Shown here piece after piece: positions 1 to 7,149 of a stretch of 58,313 bases of DNA. Source of the DNA: JBGPIK01 sp041484845. GTDB lineage: Bacteria > Desulfobacterota > Binatia > UBA9968. Within the stretch, counting starts at the first letter, position 1; every line of letters begins with the position of its first letter. Below the pieces are notes generated by a model. It did no database searches and was not told the origin of the DNA. It worked only from the letters and a program-made list of their open reading frames with translations. A program made the translations under genes and the position numbers. Where the stretch lies: contig JBGPIK010000002.1 of assembly GCA_041484845.1 (NCBI GenBank), positions 1-58,313 on the forward strand, in the 5' to 3' direction.

Positions 1-1116
1 CGCCAGAGCCTGGTTGCCGTCGATGCGCTTGCGGCAGGCCGCGGTGAGCGCCGGGATCGTGAGCACGCTGTCGCCCAGCACGCGGTGGTCCCAGTTGTGG
101 TGCTTATTGTAATCGGTCGCCCACTTGCTGATTTCGATATCGGCCAAACCGATGTCGATCCATTTGCAATCCGGCGTCGTCACCACCGTAATTTCCCGGG
201 TCTGGGTGTTAAGTTTGTGCGAGCCGCGGGTCCAATCGACTACGTCCAGCGCGGCAACCAGATCGACGCCTTTGAAAGCATCGTTATGAAAGCTCACGCT
301 CAACGGATGACGATTGGGAAAGCCGAGGCGCTTGTTAATATCGAAAACCGAAGCGCCGACAGCCTCAGCAAGTTCTACCGTGGGTTCAAATCCAATCGGC
401 ATACGCGCGGCATATTCAGTCAGCAGGAGCGGATTGTCCGCAGCGAGCAACATATCGGCAGCCTTTTCAATCGCCTCTCGCTCGGGCGCGATGCGTGAGG
501 GAACTTTGACGGTAAAATTCGGCACGGGCACGTCTTCTGTTAACGGCGCTTCCTGCATCGCCGAGTCGTAGACCATGTAGATCGGTCCCTGCGGCTCGCT
601 CATCATGATCGAGTAGGCGCGCGCAAAGGAATCCGGTACGCCGTGGATGCTGCCCGGTTGATAATCCCACTTGGTAAAGCCGCGGACGACATCGCCTTGG
701 GCGAAGGCGGTATGAATCCAATCGATAAAAGGGCGGCGTAGCTTCTCGTCCATCGGCCCGGTGGCGCCAATGATAAAGACCGGGGAACGGTCGATATAGG
801 CGTAGTAGATTCCCATGGGCGCGTGCAGGAGTCCGACGACGTTATGCACAATCGCAATCATGGGCTTGCCGCTGGCCTTCGCGTATCCATGCGCGATTTG
901 CACCGCGATCTTTTCATGGTTGCAGAGCAGCATCGGCGGATTGTTCTCGCCGTAATTGACCAGTGAATCGTGCAGCCCACGGTAGCTGGCGCCCGGGTTG
1001 AGCGCAATATACGGAAACCCGTATTGTTTGATCAGATCGACGATCACGTCCGATTGCCATCGCTGATGGGATTTTTTGATGCTGCTATTGTCTTCCTTCT
1101 TTGCTAAATCACTCAT
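1..1116 (-). CDS. Thiamine-diphosphate-dependent enzyme, acetolactate-synthase-like (partial)
   Basis: The gene runs off the left edge of the window, so only 372 N-terminal codons are visible. The N-terminal pyrimidine-binding domain carries NHEKIAVQIAHGYA, with Glu68 at the position of the conserved glutamate that activates ThDP. A central dinucleotide-type domain begins near residue 200. The C-terminal pyrophosphate-binding domain with the GDG motif lies outside. The start is set by AGGAGG 8 nt before the ATG. The family includes acetolactate synthases, benzoylformate decarboxylases and other 2-oxoacid carboligases; the substrate cannot be told here. The MmgE/PrpD gene upstream on the same strand suggests a catabolic setting. 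Confidence 0.85.
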   Translation of the reverse strand, partial: MSDLAKKEDNSSIKKSHQRWQSDVIVDLIKQYGFPYIALNPGASYRGLHDSLVNYGENNPPMLLCNHEKIAVQIAHGYAKASGKPMIAIVHNVVGLLHAPMGIYYAYIDRSPVFIIGATGPMDEKLRRPFIDWIHTAFAQGDVVRGFTKWDYQPGSIHGVPDSFARAYSIMMSEPQGPIYMVYDSAMQEAPLTEDVPVPNFTVKVPSRIAPEREAIEKAADMLLAADNPLLLTEYAARMPIGFEPTVELAEAVGASVFDINKRLGFPNRHPLSVSFHNDAFKGVDLVAALDVVDWTRGSHKLNTQTREITVVTTPDCKWIDIGLADIEISKWATDYNKHHNWDHRVLGDSVLTIPALTAACRKRIDGNQALA

Positions 1117-1509
1117 GCATGACTCCTCCTTGCTTGATGACCATACCGGCTGAGGGACAGGCGGGTTTGTCGTCGCCGATAAACCGGAACAGGCGCTAAT
1201 CCCTACCCGGTCTTCTTATCCCAGAATACATCTGTAGTCACGTGCATCGGCTTAGCGAAAAATTCGTTGTTGTCAGGGCAGGGATGATTCCGCCAAGGAC
1301 CGCTGCGTGGCTCAAGGGCTCAGGGCCGGAGCGTAACAATGAAAATTGAGCATAACGCAACGGCTATGACGCAACATTCGGAATCAATATGGGACGAAAA
1401 AAACGGCAGCCGGGCGGGTCCGGCAATCGCAGCGGCGGCGATAACTGAAGCCGTTCAAGCGCAAGCAACTCAGCCGGGTTCAAGTTTTGCGGCCATAGGT
1501 TCGCGCTAA
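1117..1509. other. Intergenic gap without a confident gene
   Basis: This stretch of about 390 bases lies between the PrpD-like gene and the ThDP enzyme, both on the minus strand, and probably holds the ThDP enzyme promoter. A 56-codon plus-strand frame at 1339-1509 has a GGAG seven bases ahead of its ATG, but it is low-complexity Ala-rich and antisense to the local transcription, so I do not call it. Confidence 0.4.
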
Positions 1510-2949
1510 TCATTGCCACGCATCATTGATCAGTTCCATCAGCTTTGCCGCATCACCCAAGTGAGGCACCGACCACGCGGCCTCGATCAACAGCGATTGT
1601 CTCTTATCATCCAACACGCCTTCGCAGCAGGAGCGCACCTTGGCTTGGAGATCGGCGTCGCTCAGCGGGTTCTCCGGTCCGCCCCGATAGCGCTCATCCG
1701 CCCAGCCTTCGACGGTGCGGCCGTCTTTCAATAGAATGACGATGCGCGAGCGCATTTTGTCAAAACCCATGCTTTCGATCTCCGGATCAAACTCAGTCGA
1801 AATGCGCCGCTGCATAGCTTGCATAGCAGGGGAACCCACGAACGCGTCGGAGAACTCGCGTTTGCCGGCTTTGCGCGCGAGCGCGATCATGGCAAGCGCC
1901 GCGGGTAGCGAAAACTTTGCTTGCAGATGATTGGCGGCGATGGGATAGCGAATCGGGTTGAGAATGTTCGAGCCCGCATACACTTTAACTGCTTCAATTT
2001 CATCCGGCTTCACGCGATGCTCGATCACGAGTTTCAGCATCAAGTCGATGGTCGGATGCGTCAGCACGCCGCACGGATACGGTTTGATCGACACGCCCGG
2101 CTCGACGATGCTCCACGTTTTACCGAAGCCCTGGGAAACTTTATCGGCGCTGACGCCGCCGCCGTGCACGGCATAGAAACCCCAAGGACCATCCAATGCA
2201 TTTGGGTCCGCAGTGAAGCCCCGCGCGGCCAACAGCGCCGCGGTAACGCCATTTTCCGCCGCGCGGCCAACATGGAGCGGCTTAGTCATCGTGCCGAAGT
2301 TGCAGCGAATGCCGGCGGCCAAACTGGCGGCGATGCCGAAACCGCTACGCAGATTGTCGCCCTTCAAAGCCAGCAGCTTCGCGGCAGTTGCATAGGCGCC
2401 GAACGTTCCCACCGTGCCGCTCGAATGCATGCCGCGCAGGTAGTGCTGCGGCAGCATCCATTCGGAAATTTTGCACTCCACCTCAAAGCCGCTGAGAAAA
2501 GCGAGCATAAAAGTCTTGCCATCAACCCCGCCGAGTTTCTGAGCCATCACCAACGCGCTGGTGAGCGGTGGAATTGTCGGGTGAGTTAACAGCCCGTAGA
2601 CGTGAGCGGGATCGCGGCTTACCTGGCTGTCATCCCAATCATGGGCGTGGCCCGCCGTGCCAAGCACGCGGGCCGCCACGGGTGCCGGCACCTTCGCATT
2701 GCCGCCCCGCAACAAGAGCGCATCAGGGCGGCCACCCATCTCTGCCGCTTCGGCGACAAGCAGCTCTACGGAATGCTCTTCCGATCCCGCAACGAACAAG
2801 CCGAGTCCGTCGAGCAAACAGCGCGTGCCGATACGAATCGCCTCGGTGGGAAGCGCGTTGAAGCTTATCCGTTCAATGAATTCGGCGGCGACAGCCGTTG
2901 TTTGTAATTTGTGCGGAATGTTTGCATGGGCGTTTAAATCAGTCGTCAT
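1510..2949 (-). CDS. MmgE/PrpD family protein
   Basis: This 479-residue protein belongs to the MmgE/PrpD family, which includes 2-methylcitrate dehydratase (PrpD), cis-aconitate decarboxylase and many uncharacterised hydro-lyases. The family hallmark GTMTKPLHVGRAA is present near the middle, followed by a conserved PYPCGVLTHPTID segment in the second domain. Length is normal for the family (about 450-500 residues). I chose the ATG at 2949 because GAGGTGG lies just upstream; an in-frame start 13 codons earlier lacks such a site. No methylcitrate synthase neighbour is present, so propionate metabolism is not supported and the substrate is unknown. Confidence 0.85.
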   Translation of the reverse strand: MTTDLNAHANIPHKLQTTAVAAEFIERISFNALPTEAIRIGTRCLLDGLGLFVAGSEEHSVELLVAEAAEMGGRPDALLLRGGNAKVPAPVAARVLGTAGHAHDWDDSQVSRDPAHVYGLLTHPTIPPLTSALVMAQKLGGVDGKTFMLAFLSGFEVECKISEWMLPQHYLRGMHSSGTVGTFGAYATAAKLLALKGDNLRSGFGIAASLAAGIRCNFGTMTKPLHVGRAAENGVTAALLAARGFTADPNALDGPWGFYAVHGGGVSADKVSQGFGKTWSIVEPGVSIKPYPCGVLTHPTIDLMLKLVIEHRVKPDEIEAVKVYAGSNILNPIRYPIAANHLQAKFSLPAALAMIALARKAGKREFSDAFVGSPAMQAMQRRISTEFDPEIESMGFDKMRSRIVILLKDGRTVEGWADERYRGGPENPLSDADLQAKVRSCCEGVLDDKRQSLLIEAAWSVPHLGDAAKLMELINDAWQ

Positions 2950-3199
2950 GGTTCCACCTCGAATCACATTTGAATACTGGGAATACAATAAAGCATTTAC
3001 TCGAGGTTATAAGCTCGCGCAACGTGTAATCCTCACAGTTATCCGGTTGTTGCAGAGTGTCACGGACTCTAGGAGAGGGCATTGGGGAAAAGCTATCAAA
3101 CCGATCACTCAATCGCGCAAGAAAGAAGGTCCAAAGCGGGAGAGGATAGCCTCTTTGCTGTCTTACTCGGCCTCGGATACGGGTGTGCAATTCGAAACG

Positions 3200-3451
3200 T
3201 TAACGAGGGTGATGGGATGGTAGGCCATTAGAGCGGAGGCGTTTCGTTTGTCGATGTAATCCTGATTGTTCAAGCTGAATATTGACATAGTCCGTTCCAC
3301 GGCATGGAAGCGAGTGTCTTTGATCGAATCGCCGCTTGTTTAACAACGCATTAATGCTTGCGCGTTGCGGCGTAAATCGCGGTTGCCGTGCCGCCGGGTT
3401 ACGCGGCGCCGATCGTGACCGGGTTGCGACGAACACTTCCTGGCAATTCAT
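3200..3451 (-). CDS. Possible small basic protein, third frame of the small-gene cluster
   Basis: This 83-codon frame begins with an ATG that overlaps the stop codon of the preceding 44-residue gene (ATGA), an arrangement typical of translational coupling. The product is rich in Arg, Asn, Gln and His, has no hydrophobic core I can see, and no family I recognise. Supporting evidence is only the coupling and the shared upstream sigma-54 promoter. An alternative short frame at 3163-3288 on the same strand (41 codons, weak purine-rich site) overlaps it in another phase. The remaining bases up to 2950 show nothing else. Confidence 0.3.
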   Translation of the reverse strand: MNCQEVFVATRSRSAPRNPAARQPRFTPQRASINALLNKRRFDQRHSLPCRGTDYVNIQLEQSGLHRQTKRLRSNGLPSHHPR

Positions 3452-3582
3452 TGTCTCGCCATGCTCATGATGACCCCCTCGTTGGTGAACAGCCAACGTC
3501 GCAGCCAAATTTCAAGGGTGCTCGGCTGCTGTTGTTTAAGTGCCTGGAAGAACACATGCCACGGAATGACTGCAAATTTCAT
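3448..3582 (-). CDS. Small protein of 44 residues, unknown function
   Basis: This short gene follows the zinc-finger gene by 17 bases and starts with ATG seven bases after GGAG, so it is very likely translated from the same transcript. The product starts MKFAVIPWHVFFQALK, contains a possible amphipathic helix with several Trp residues, and ends in a polar tail. I recognise no family. No signal peptide or clear membrane span is present. Its position between the sigma-54 promoter, the C2H2 gene and a further overlapping frame suggests a small co-regulated operon of short proteins. Confidence 0.5.
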   Translation of the reverse strand: MKFAVIPWHVFFQALKQQQPSTLEIWLRRWLFTNEGVIMSMARQ

Positions 3583-3599
3583 TGTCTAACTCCGTTTGG

Positions 3600-3749
3600 T
3601 TAATGGATCTTCCTGTCGTGCGTCTCGAGATGCGCTTTCAGATAGCTCAAAGAATAGATTCGCGCGCCGCAACGTTTACAGATCGAAGCTCTTTGTTTGG
3701 TTGTTCGCACTGGCACCTTCTTGAACATTGTGGCAATCAGCATTTTCAT
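3600..3749 (-). CDS. Small single C2H2 zinc-finger protein (49 residues)
   Basis: The 49-residue product carries one textbook classical zinc finger: C24-x2-C27, hydrophobic I31, L37, then H40-x3-H44, with exactly the spacing C-x2-C-x3-hydrophobic-x5-L-x2-H-x3-H. The N-terminal 23 residues are basic (KK, R, K, R), as expected for a nucleic-acid-binding arm. The start has GGAG eight bases ahead. A sigma-54 promoter lies 28 nt upstream of the ATG. Bacterial C2H2 proteins such as Ros/MucR are longer and use a different spacing, so this is not one of them. The DNA- or RNA-binding role is inference. Too short for standard gene callers. Confidence 0.65.
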   Translation of the reverse strand: MKMLIATMFKKVPVRTTKQRASICKRCGARIYSLSYLKAHLETHDRKIH

Positions 3750-3787
3750 AATTCGCTCCTTGAAGTTATTTGCTGTTCCCGGGAAGG

Positions 3788-3804
3788 AGCAATGCTGGTG
3801 CCAA
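3788..3804 (-). promoter_or_regulatory. Sigma-54 (-24/-12) promoter of the zinc-finger small-gene cluster
   Basis: On the minus strand this reads TTGGCAC, five bases, TTGCT, a match to the RpoN consensus TGGCAC-N5-TTGCW. The invariant GG and GC are spaced correctly: the -24 G is at 3801 and the -12 C at 3789. The predicted start of transcription is near 3777, leaving a 28-nt leader with the ribosome site of the zinc-finger gene. Such a promoter needs an NtrC-type activator, which is not encoded in the window. A non-coding stretch of about 290 bases upstream could hold activator sites, but I see no clear inverted repeat there. Confidence 0.75.
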
Positions 3805-4050
3805 GTCCTTTAACGCGCCAAAAGAAGGAAAAAGTGCTGAAAATTCAGTTAGCTTAAAGCCGCCGTGCGCGGAGTCTTAAAACACAAACCCAGCACGACT
3901 TATCGACTAAGGTTGTGCTCAATTGCTCAAGTTTGTACATATTAACGACTCCGTTATCTCCAAATCGCTCAAAACTGCTCTTGTTTACTTCATATTCCGA
4001 TCACTCGAGTTTCGACTCTTTTCATGCCTTTCCGGAAAAAACGCGTTCTG

Positions 4051-4057
4051 TTATAGA
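4051..4057 (+). promoter_or_regulatory. Possible extended -10 promoter for the 48-residue membrane peptide
   Basis: TGTTATAGAT fits an extended -10 element (TGn followed by TATAGA at 4052-4057). It would start transcription near 4064 and give a leader of about 27 nt before the ATG at 4091. No convincing -35 is present, so this is tentative. Confidence 0.35.
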
Positions 4058-4090
4058 TTAGAAATAGGTTGAACATAGAAAGGGCCGGGT

Positions 4091-4237
4091 ATGGATAAGA
4101 TCAGCAGGCTGATTGATCTGGGATTGCGCTACGTTTTTGAACCGGGTCTTAATTGGGTGCTTGACCATCCGATTATTTCGTTGCTCGTCGTCGTCGGCCT
4201 GGTGTACTGGTCCGCGCGCGGATACAGGATGCTGTGA
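4091..4237 (+). CDS. Single-span membrane peptide (48 residues)
   Basis: The product has an amphipathic N-terminal half (MDKISRLIDLGLRYVFEPG) and one strongly hydrophobic helix near residues 28-41 (PIISLLVVVGLVYW), ending in a short basic tail (ARGYRML). This is the layout of small inner-membrane proteins with a cytoplasmic positive end. A weak ribosome site, AAAGGG, precedes the ATG and a possible extended -10 promoter lies upstream. I recognise no family. It is one of two tiny membrane-protein genes in the window; the other is at 38893-38982. Confidence 0.5.
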   Translation: MDKISRLIDLGLRYVFEPGLNWVLDHPIISLLVVVGLVYWSARGYRML

Positions 4238-4356
4238 TCCTTAGAGCGTCCTGCGCTCCATCGGGAAGCATCATACACGTAACGCCGTTGTTTGCCTTGA
4301 ATCGTATCTCGTAGTGGAAGCAAGCCATGTGGATAATGCTAAGAAGGAGTTGAGCT

Positions 4357-5223
4357 ATGCCCCTAGTTGCTGCGCTGGCGGCGAGTCATGCGCCGAACAT
4401 TCTGCTAGAACCCGGTGCCGGGTGGGAAGATTTTATGAAGCTTCATTACAGCATGGCGCCGCGGGGTTCGGGTTCCAACCCCACTGTTGAGCAGCAGACT
4501 CAGTTGAGAAGAGACGCTGAGGCGGCGTTCTCTGTGCTGCGCGCCGACATGGAAGAGGCGAAGCCGGACGTGCTCATCGTCGTGGCGAACGATCAGTTCG
4601 TGAATTTTTTTTGGAATAACATTCCGACCTTCATGGTTACTCTTGCCGACGAAGTTAAGGGACAGTTCACTCACCACAAGTTTCATTATAAGAATCACAA
4701 GGAACTCGGACGCGCGATCGTGCGCGCCGGTATGGAGAAAGGCATTGATTTTTCCTTCGGCGAATATGTCGAGCTACAGCACACCCAAACGGTGCCGCTC
4801 TATTTTATTTTGCGCGAGCCGCGAATTCCAATTCTGCCCATTTACGTGAACACCTGGGTTGATCCGGCGCCGACGCCGCGCCGTTGTTACCAAGTCGGAG
4901 AATTGCTCCGAACGGTCGCGGATAACGCGCGCGAACGCATCGCTGTGCTGGGTACCGGCGGCCTCTCTCATTATCCCGGTTCGCCGCGGATCGGTGAAAT
5001 CGACACGCGATTCGATCACCAGCTGCTGCAAGTCATGCGTGCGGGCAAAGGACGCAGCTTGACAGAGTATTCGGTTGAAGATCTTCTCGAAGCGGGGAAT
5101 ACCGAGTTTCTCAACTGGATGGTCGTCCTGGGCGCCGTGGGCGAGGCCAGAGCATCTTACACATCTTACATGCCGGACTTGGTCGCCACGGGATGGGGAT
5201 TCGCGAGTTGGAAACTCGGCTAG
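4357..5223 (+). CDS. Class III extradiol dioxygenase, LigB-type catalytic subunit
   Basis: This 288-residue protein has the LigB fold that cleaves catechol-type rings or related substrates with non-haem Fe(II). Visible marks are SHAP with His11 (first metal ligand in the family), QHTQTVPLYF with His142, TGGLSHYPGSPR (about 200-211) and EFLNW with Glu250 (candidate acidic ligand). The segment that normally reads NDH or DDH, supplying the second His ligand, reads ANDQF, with Gln80. That variant occurs in a large set of uncharacterised relatives, so classical ring cleavage is not assured. GGAG precedes the ATG by seven bases. The LigA-like gene follows after about 350 bases. Confidence 0.8.
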   Translation: MPLVAALAASHAPNILLEPGAGWEDFMKLHYSMAPRGSGSNPTVEQQTQLRRDAEAAFSVLRADMEEAKPDVLIVVANDQFVNFFWNNIPTFMVTLADEVKGQFTHHKFHYKNHKELGRAIVRAGMEKGIDFSFGEYVELQHTQTVPLYFILREPRIPILPIYVNTWVDPAPTPRRCYQVGELLRTVADNARERIAVLGTGGLSHYPGSPRIGEIDTRFDHQLLQVMRAGKGRSLTEYSVEDLLEAGNTEFLNWMVVLGAVGEARASYTSYMPDLVATGWGFASWKLG

Positions 5224-5572
5224 TTCCGCCTCGACACTGCACTGTTTACAATCCGAGGGAGGAGCCGTTCGGTTGAGTTCATGACGAAGCCTGGAGGGAG
5301 TGGAGCCGCCTTGTGCATGAAAGAGCGAAGGGACAAGCTTTGCGGTAGCAGCCGATGGGCCTGTGGCTCCAACGCGCCCTCACCAGCCCCATGCGGGCTA
5401 ATTCCAATAGTCCGGGCCAGGCAGCACCTGCACCGTTCTACGTCTGCGACCTCCAGGCTTGCCCCTTCGCTCCGAGCATTGGACGAATCCGGGCTAGGGA
5501 GATTTGTCGCGATGCGAGTGGCACGAACTGGAAATTTTGATCTGGAAAATTGATGCCGCGCCGGAGGAGCTT
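5224..5572. other. Gap between LigB-like and LigA-like genes
   Basis: About 350 bases separate two subunits that are usually adjacent or fused. I see no frame with a credible ribosome site here; the longest plus-strand frame is Ser/Pro/Arg-rich and looks like chance coding. I see no terminator either. It may be the remains of an inserted or decayed sequence. Confidence 0.4.
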
Positions 5573-5818
5573 ATGAGCTGCTATCATCTGAGCCGTTTTC
5601 TTTTCGATCTGAAGATGAATAACGAGTTCGTCCAAGAGGCGTCGACGGATCTCGACGCGGCCATGCGGGATTATGACTTGAGTGGTGAGGAGAGAGAGGC
5701 TCTGAGGTCCGGCGATCCGCGCAAACTGCGCCAGCTTGGCGTTCACGGCATGCTTTGTCTTTACGTCAAGCGTCTCAGTCCTGAATTTCGCGACAACATT
5801 TACTGGACGCAGAAGTAA
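5573..5818 (+). CDS. LigA-domain small subunit of a class III extradiol dioxygenase
   Basis: The 81-residue product matches the LigA (protocatechuate 4,5-dioxygenase alpha chain) domain: a small helical protein beginning CYHLSRFLFDLK, then acidic helices (DLSGEEREAL) and the typical LGVHGMLCLYVKRL segment. In the family this subunit caps the active site of LigB. I chose the ATG at 5573 because GGAGGA lies five bases upstream. Earlier in-frame codons have no site. Its partner is probably the LigB-like protein encoded upstream. No regulatory element is obvious just before it. Confidence 0.75.
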   Translation: MSCYHLSRFLFDLKMNNEFVQEASTDLDAAMRDYDLSGEEREALRSGDPRKLRQLGVHGMLCLYVKRLSPEFRDNIYWTQK

Positions 5819-5919
5819 GTTTTTCTCTGCCGTTAATTTCGACGAGGCATCGCGCGCACTGGGATGCGCGATGTTTCGTGCGCCGTGTGTTGCAGTTTTA
5901 TAAATTTGTTAAACTGATT

Positions 5920-5948
5920 TTGACCCACGGTAGGGGGTCTGCTACTAT
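5920..5948 (+). promoter_or_regulatory. Sigma-70-type promoter of the SDR gene
   Basis: TTGACC at 5920-5925, a 17-base spacer and TACTAT at 5943-5948 make a good housekeeping promoter. Transcription would start near 5955, about 25 bases before the ATG at 5981. Confidence 0.65.
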
Positions 5949-5980
5949 CCGAAAAATCGCAAGCTTCAGGGGGAATTGGA

Positions 5981-6772
5981 ATGGATCTTAGTCTACGGGG
6001 CAAGGTAGCGTTAGTCGCCGGTGCGAGCCAGGGAATGGGACGGGCCGCCGCCTTGGGTTTCGCTCGCGAAGGCGCAAAGGTCGGGATCTGCGCGCGCGGG
6101 GAAGCGACGCTCAACGAAGCCGCCGAGATGATTCGCAAAGAGACCGGTGTGGAAGTGTTAGCGATGGCTGCGGACATGAGCAAAGCGGAAGACGTTCGGC
6201 GCTTCGTGAACGAAACGGCAGAGCAATTCGGTCGACTCGACGTCATCGTGAACAATGCCGGCGGCCCGCCGCCGGGTGAGTTCATGAACTTCACCGATGA
6301 GGACTGGCACAACGCTTTTGACTTGAGTTTCATGAGCACGATGCGCATGACTCGGGAGGCGGTGCCGCACATGCGCAAAGCGGGCGGAGGGCGCGTCATC
6401 AATATTACCTCTTATTCCGTCAAGGAGCCCATTGCCGGACTGGTCCTTTCTAACGCGATCCGCAGCGCCGTCATTGGACTAGCGAAGACCCTCTCACGCG
6501 AGCTTGCGCGGTATAACATTTTGGTCAATAACGTTTGCCCGGGCCGAATCGACACGGAACGGGCGCAAAAGCTTAATAAGGCGCGCGCCGAGCGATTGAA
6601 GAAACCGGTCGAGGAGATCAACAAAGAAATGGCGGCGGAAGTACCGTTGGGTCGCTACGGGACTGCGGAAGAAACCGCCGACCTGATTGTTTTTCTCGGC
6701 TCGGGGCGAGCGAGTTACATCACCGGCACGACGATTCAAATCGACGGCGGCTTAGTGCGGGGGATTCAATAA
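5981..6772 (+). CDS. SDR-family protein with non-canonical active site
   Basis: This 263-residue protein has the Rossmann fold of short-chain dehydrogenases: nucleotide motif GASQGMG at 14-20, NNAG at 91-94, the active-site strand ending INITSYS (Ser144) and the PGRIDT region. The catalytic Tyr-x3-Lys is absent: aligned positions read S157-x3-R161 within LVLSNAIRSAVIGLAK. This matches the beta-ketoacyl-reductase-like SDR subgroup known to lack the standard tetrad, so ordinary oxidoreductase chemistry is uncertain. A GGGGGAATTGG stretch precedes the ATG. The stop codon overlaps the start of the next gene (TAATG), so the two are co-translated. Confidence 0.8.
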   Translation: MDLSLRGKVALVAGASQGMGRAAALGFAREGAKVGICARGEATLNEAAEMIRKETGVEVLAMAADMSKAEDVRRFVNETAEQFGRLDVIVNNAGGPPPGEFMNFTDEDWHNAFDLSFMSTMRMTREAVPHMRKAGGGRVINITSYSVKEPIAGLVLSNAIRSAVIGLAKTLSRELARYNILVNNVCPGRIDTERAQKLNKARAERLKKPVEEINKEMAAEVPLGRYGTAEETADLIVFLGSGRASYITGTTIQIDGGLVRGIQ

Positions 6773-7104
6773 TGGTACATTTCGTCATTCAGTGGGACCT
6801 GCCGGATCAAAAAGCAAATTTGACTGTCTATGCAAACAAAGCCAAAAATGATTGGCTGCCGACGACGCTTTCTTATCATGGCGTAATCGAGATTCGCAAT
6901 TACCGCAATCCGCTGGAAATTTCCCCGCACGTCGCGATCACCATTGATTTCGAAAGCCTGGACGATTGGCGCGCCTACATCGACTCGCAGGACTACATCC
7001 GGATCATGCGCGAGTTGCGCATTCTCGGGTGCCGCAGTTTCACCGCGAACGTTTGGGCGCCGTCGAAATATTTTCCGGAGTCAATGAGACCGGAGCCGAA
7101 ATAA
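6772..7104 (+). CDS. Conserved hypothetical protein of 110 residues coupled to the SDR
   Basis: The start codon overlaps the SDR stop by one base. The product begins MVHFVIQWDL and shows alternating beta and alpha segments (HVAITIDFESLDDWRAYI, then IRIMRELRILG). That pattern resembles small dimeric alpha-beta barrel proteins of the EthD or NIPSNAP type. No signal peptide or membrane span is present. I cannot assign an activity. Coupling suggests it acts with the SDR-like protein. Confidence 0.65.
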   Translation: MVHFVIQWDLPDQKANLTVYANKAKNDWLPTTLSYHGVIEIRNYRNPLEISPHVAITIDFESLDDWRAYIDSQDYIRIMRELRILGCRSFTANVWAPSKYFPESMRPEPK

Positions 7105-7149
7105 AGCGGCCGCGGCCGGCCCCGGCCGACGCGCCTCAGTTCTGCTTGC

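Noticed and set aside
1339..1509. 56-codon plus-strand frame with GGAG ahead
   Set aside because: Ala-rich, antisense to the likely transcription direction, and no family features.
2657..3223. Long plus-strand frame of 188 codons over the start of the PrpD-like gene
   Set aside because: It is antisense to the conserved N-terminus and its composition is Ala/Ser/Arg-rich without any family features.
3582..3857. Plus-strand frame over the zinc-finger gene and its promoter
   Set aside because: The minus strand has a sigma-54 promoter, ribosome sites and a recognisable C2H2 motif, which explain the region better.
5281..5553. Plus-strand frame of 90 codons between the LigB-like and LigA-like genes
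   Set aside because: No credible start site, biased composition and no recognisable segment.
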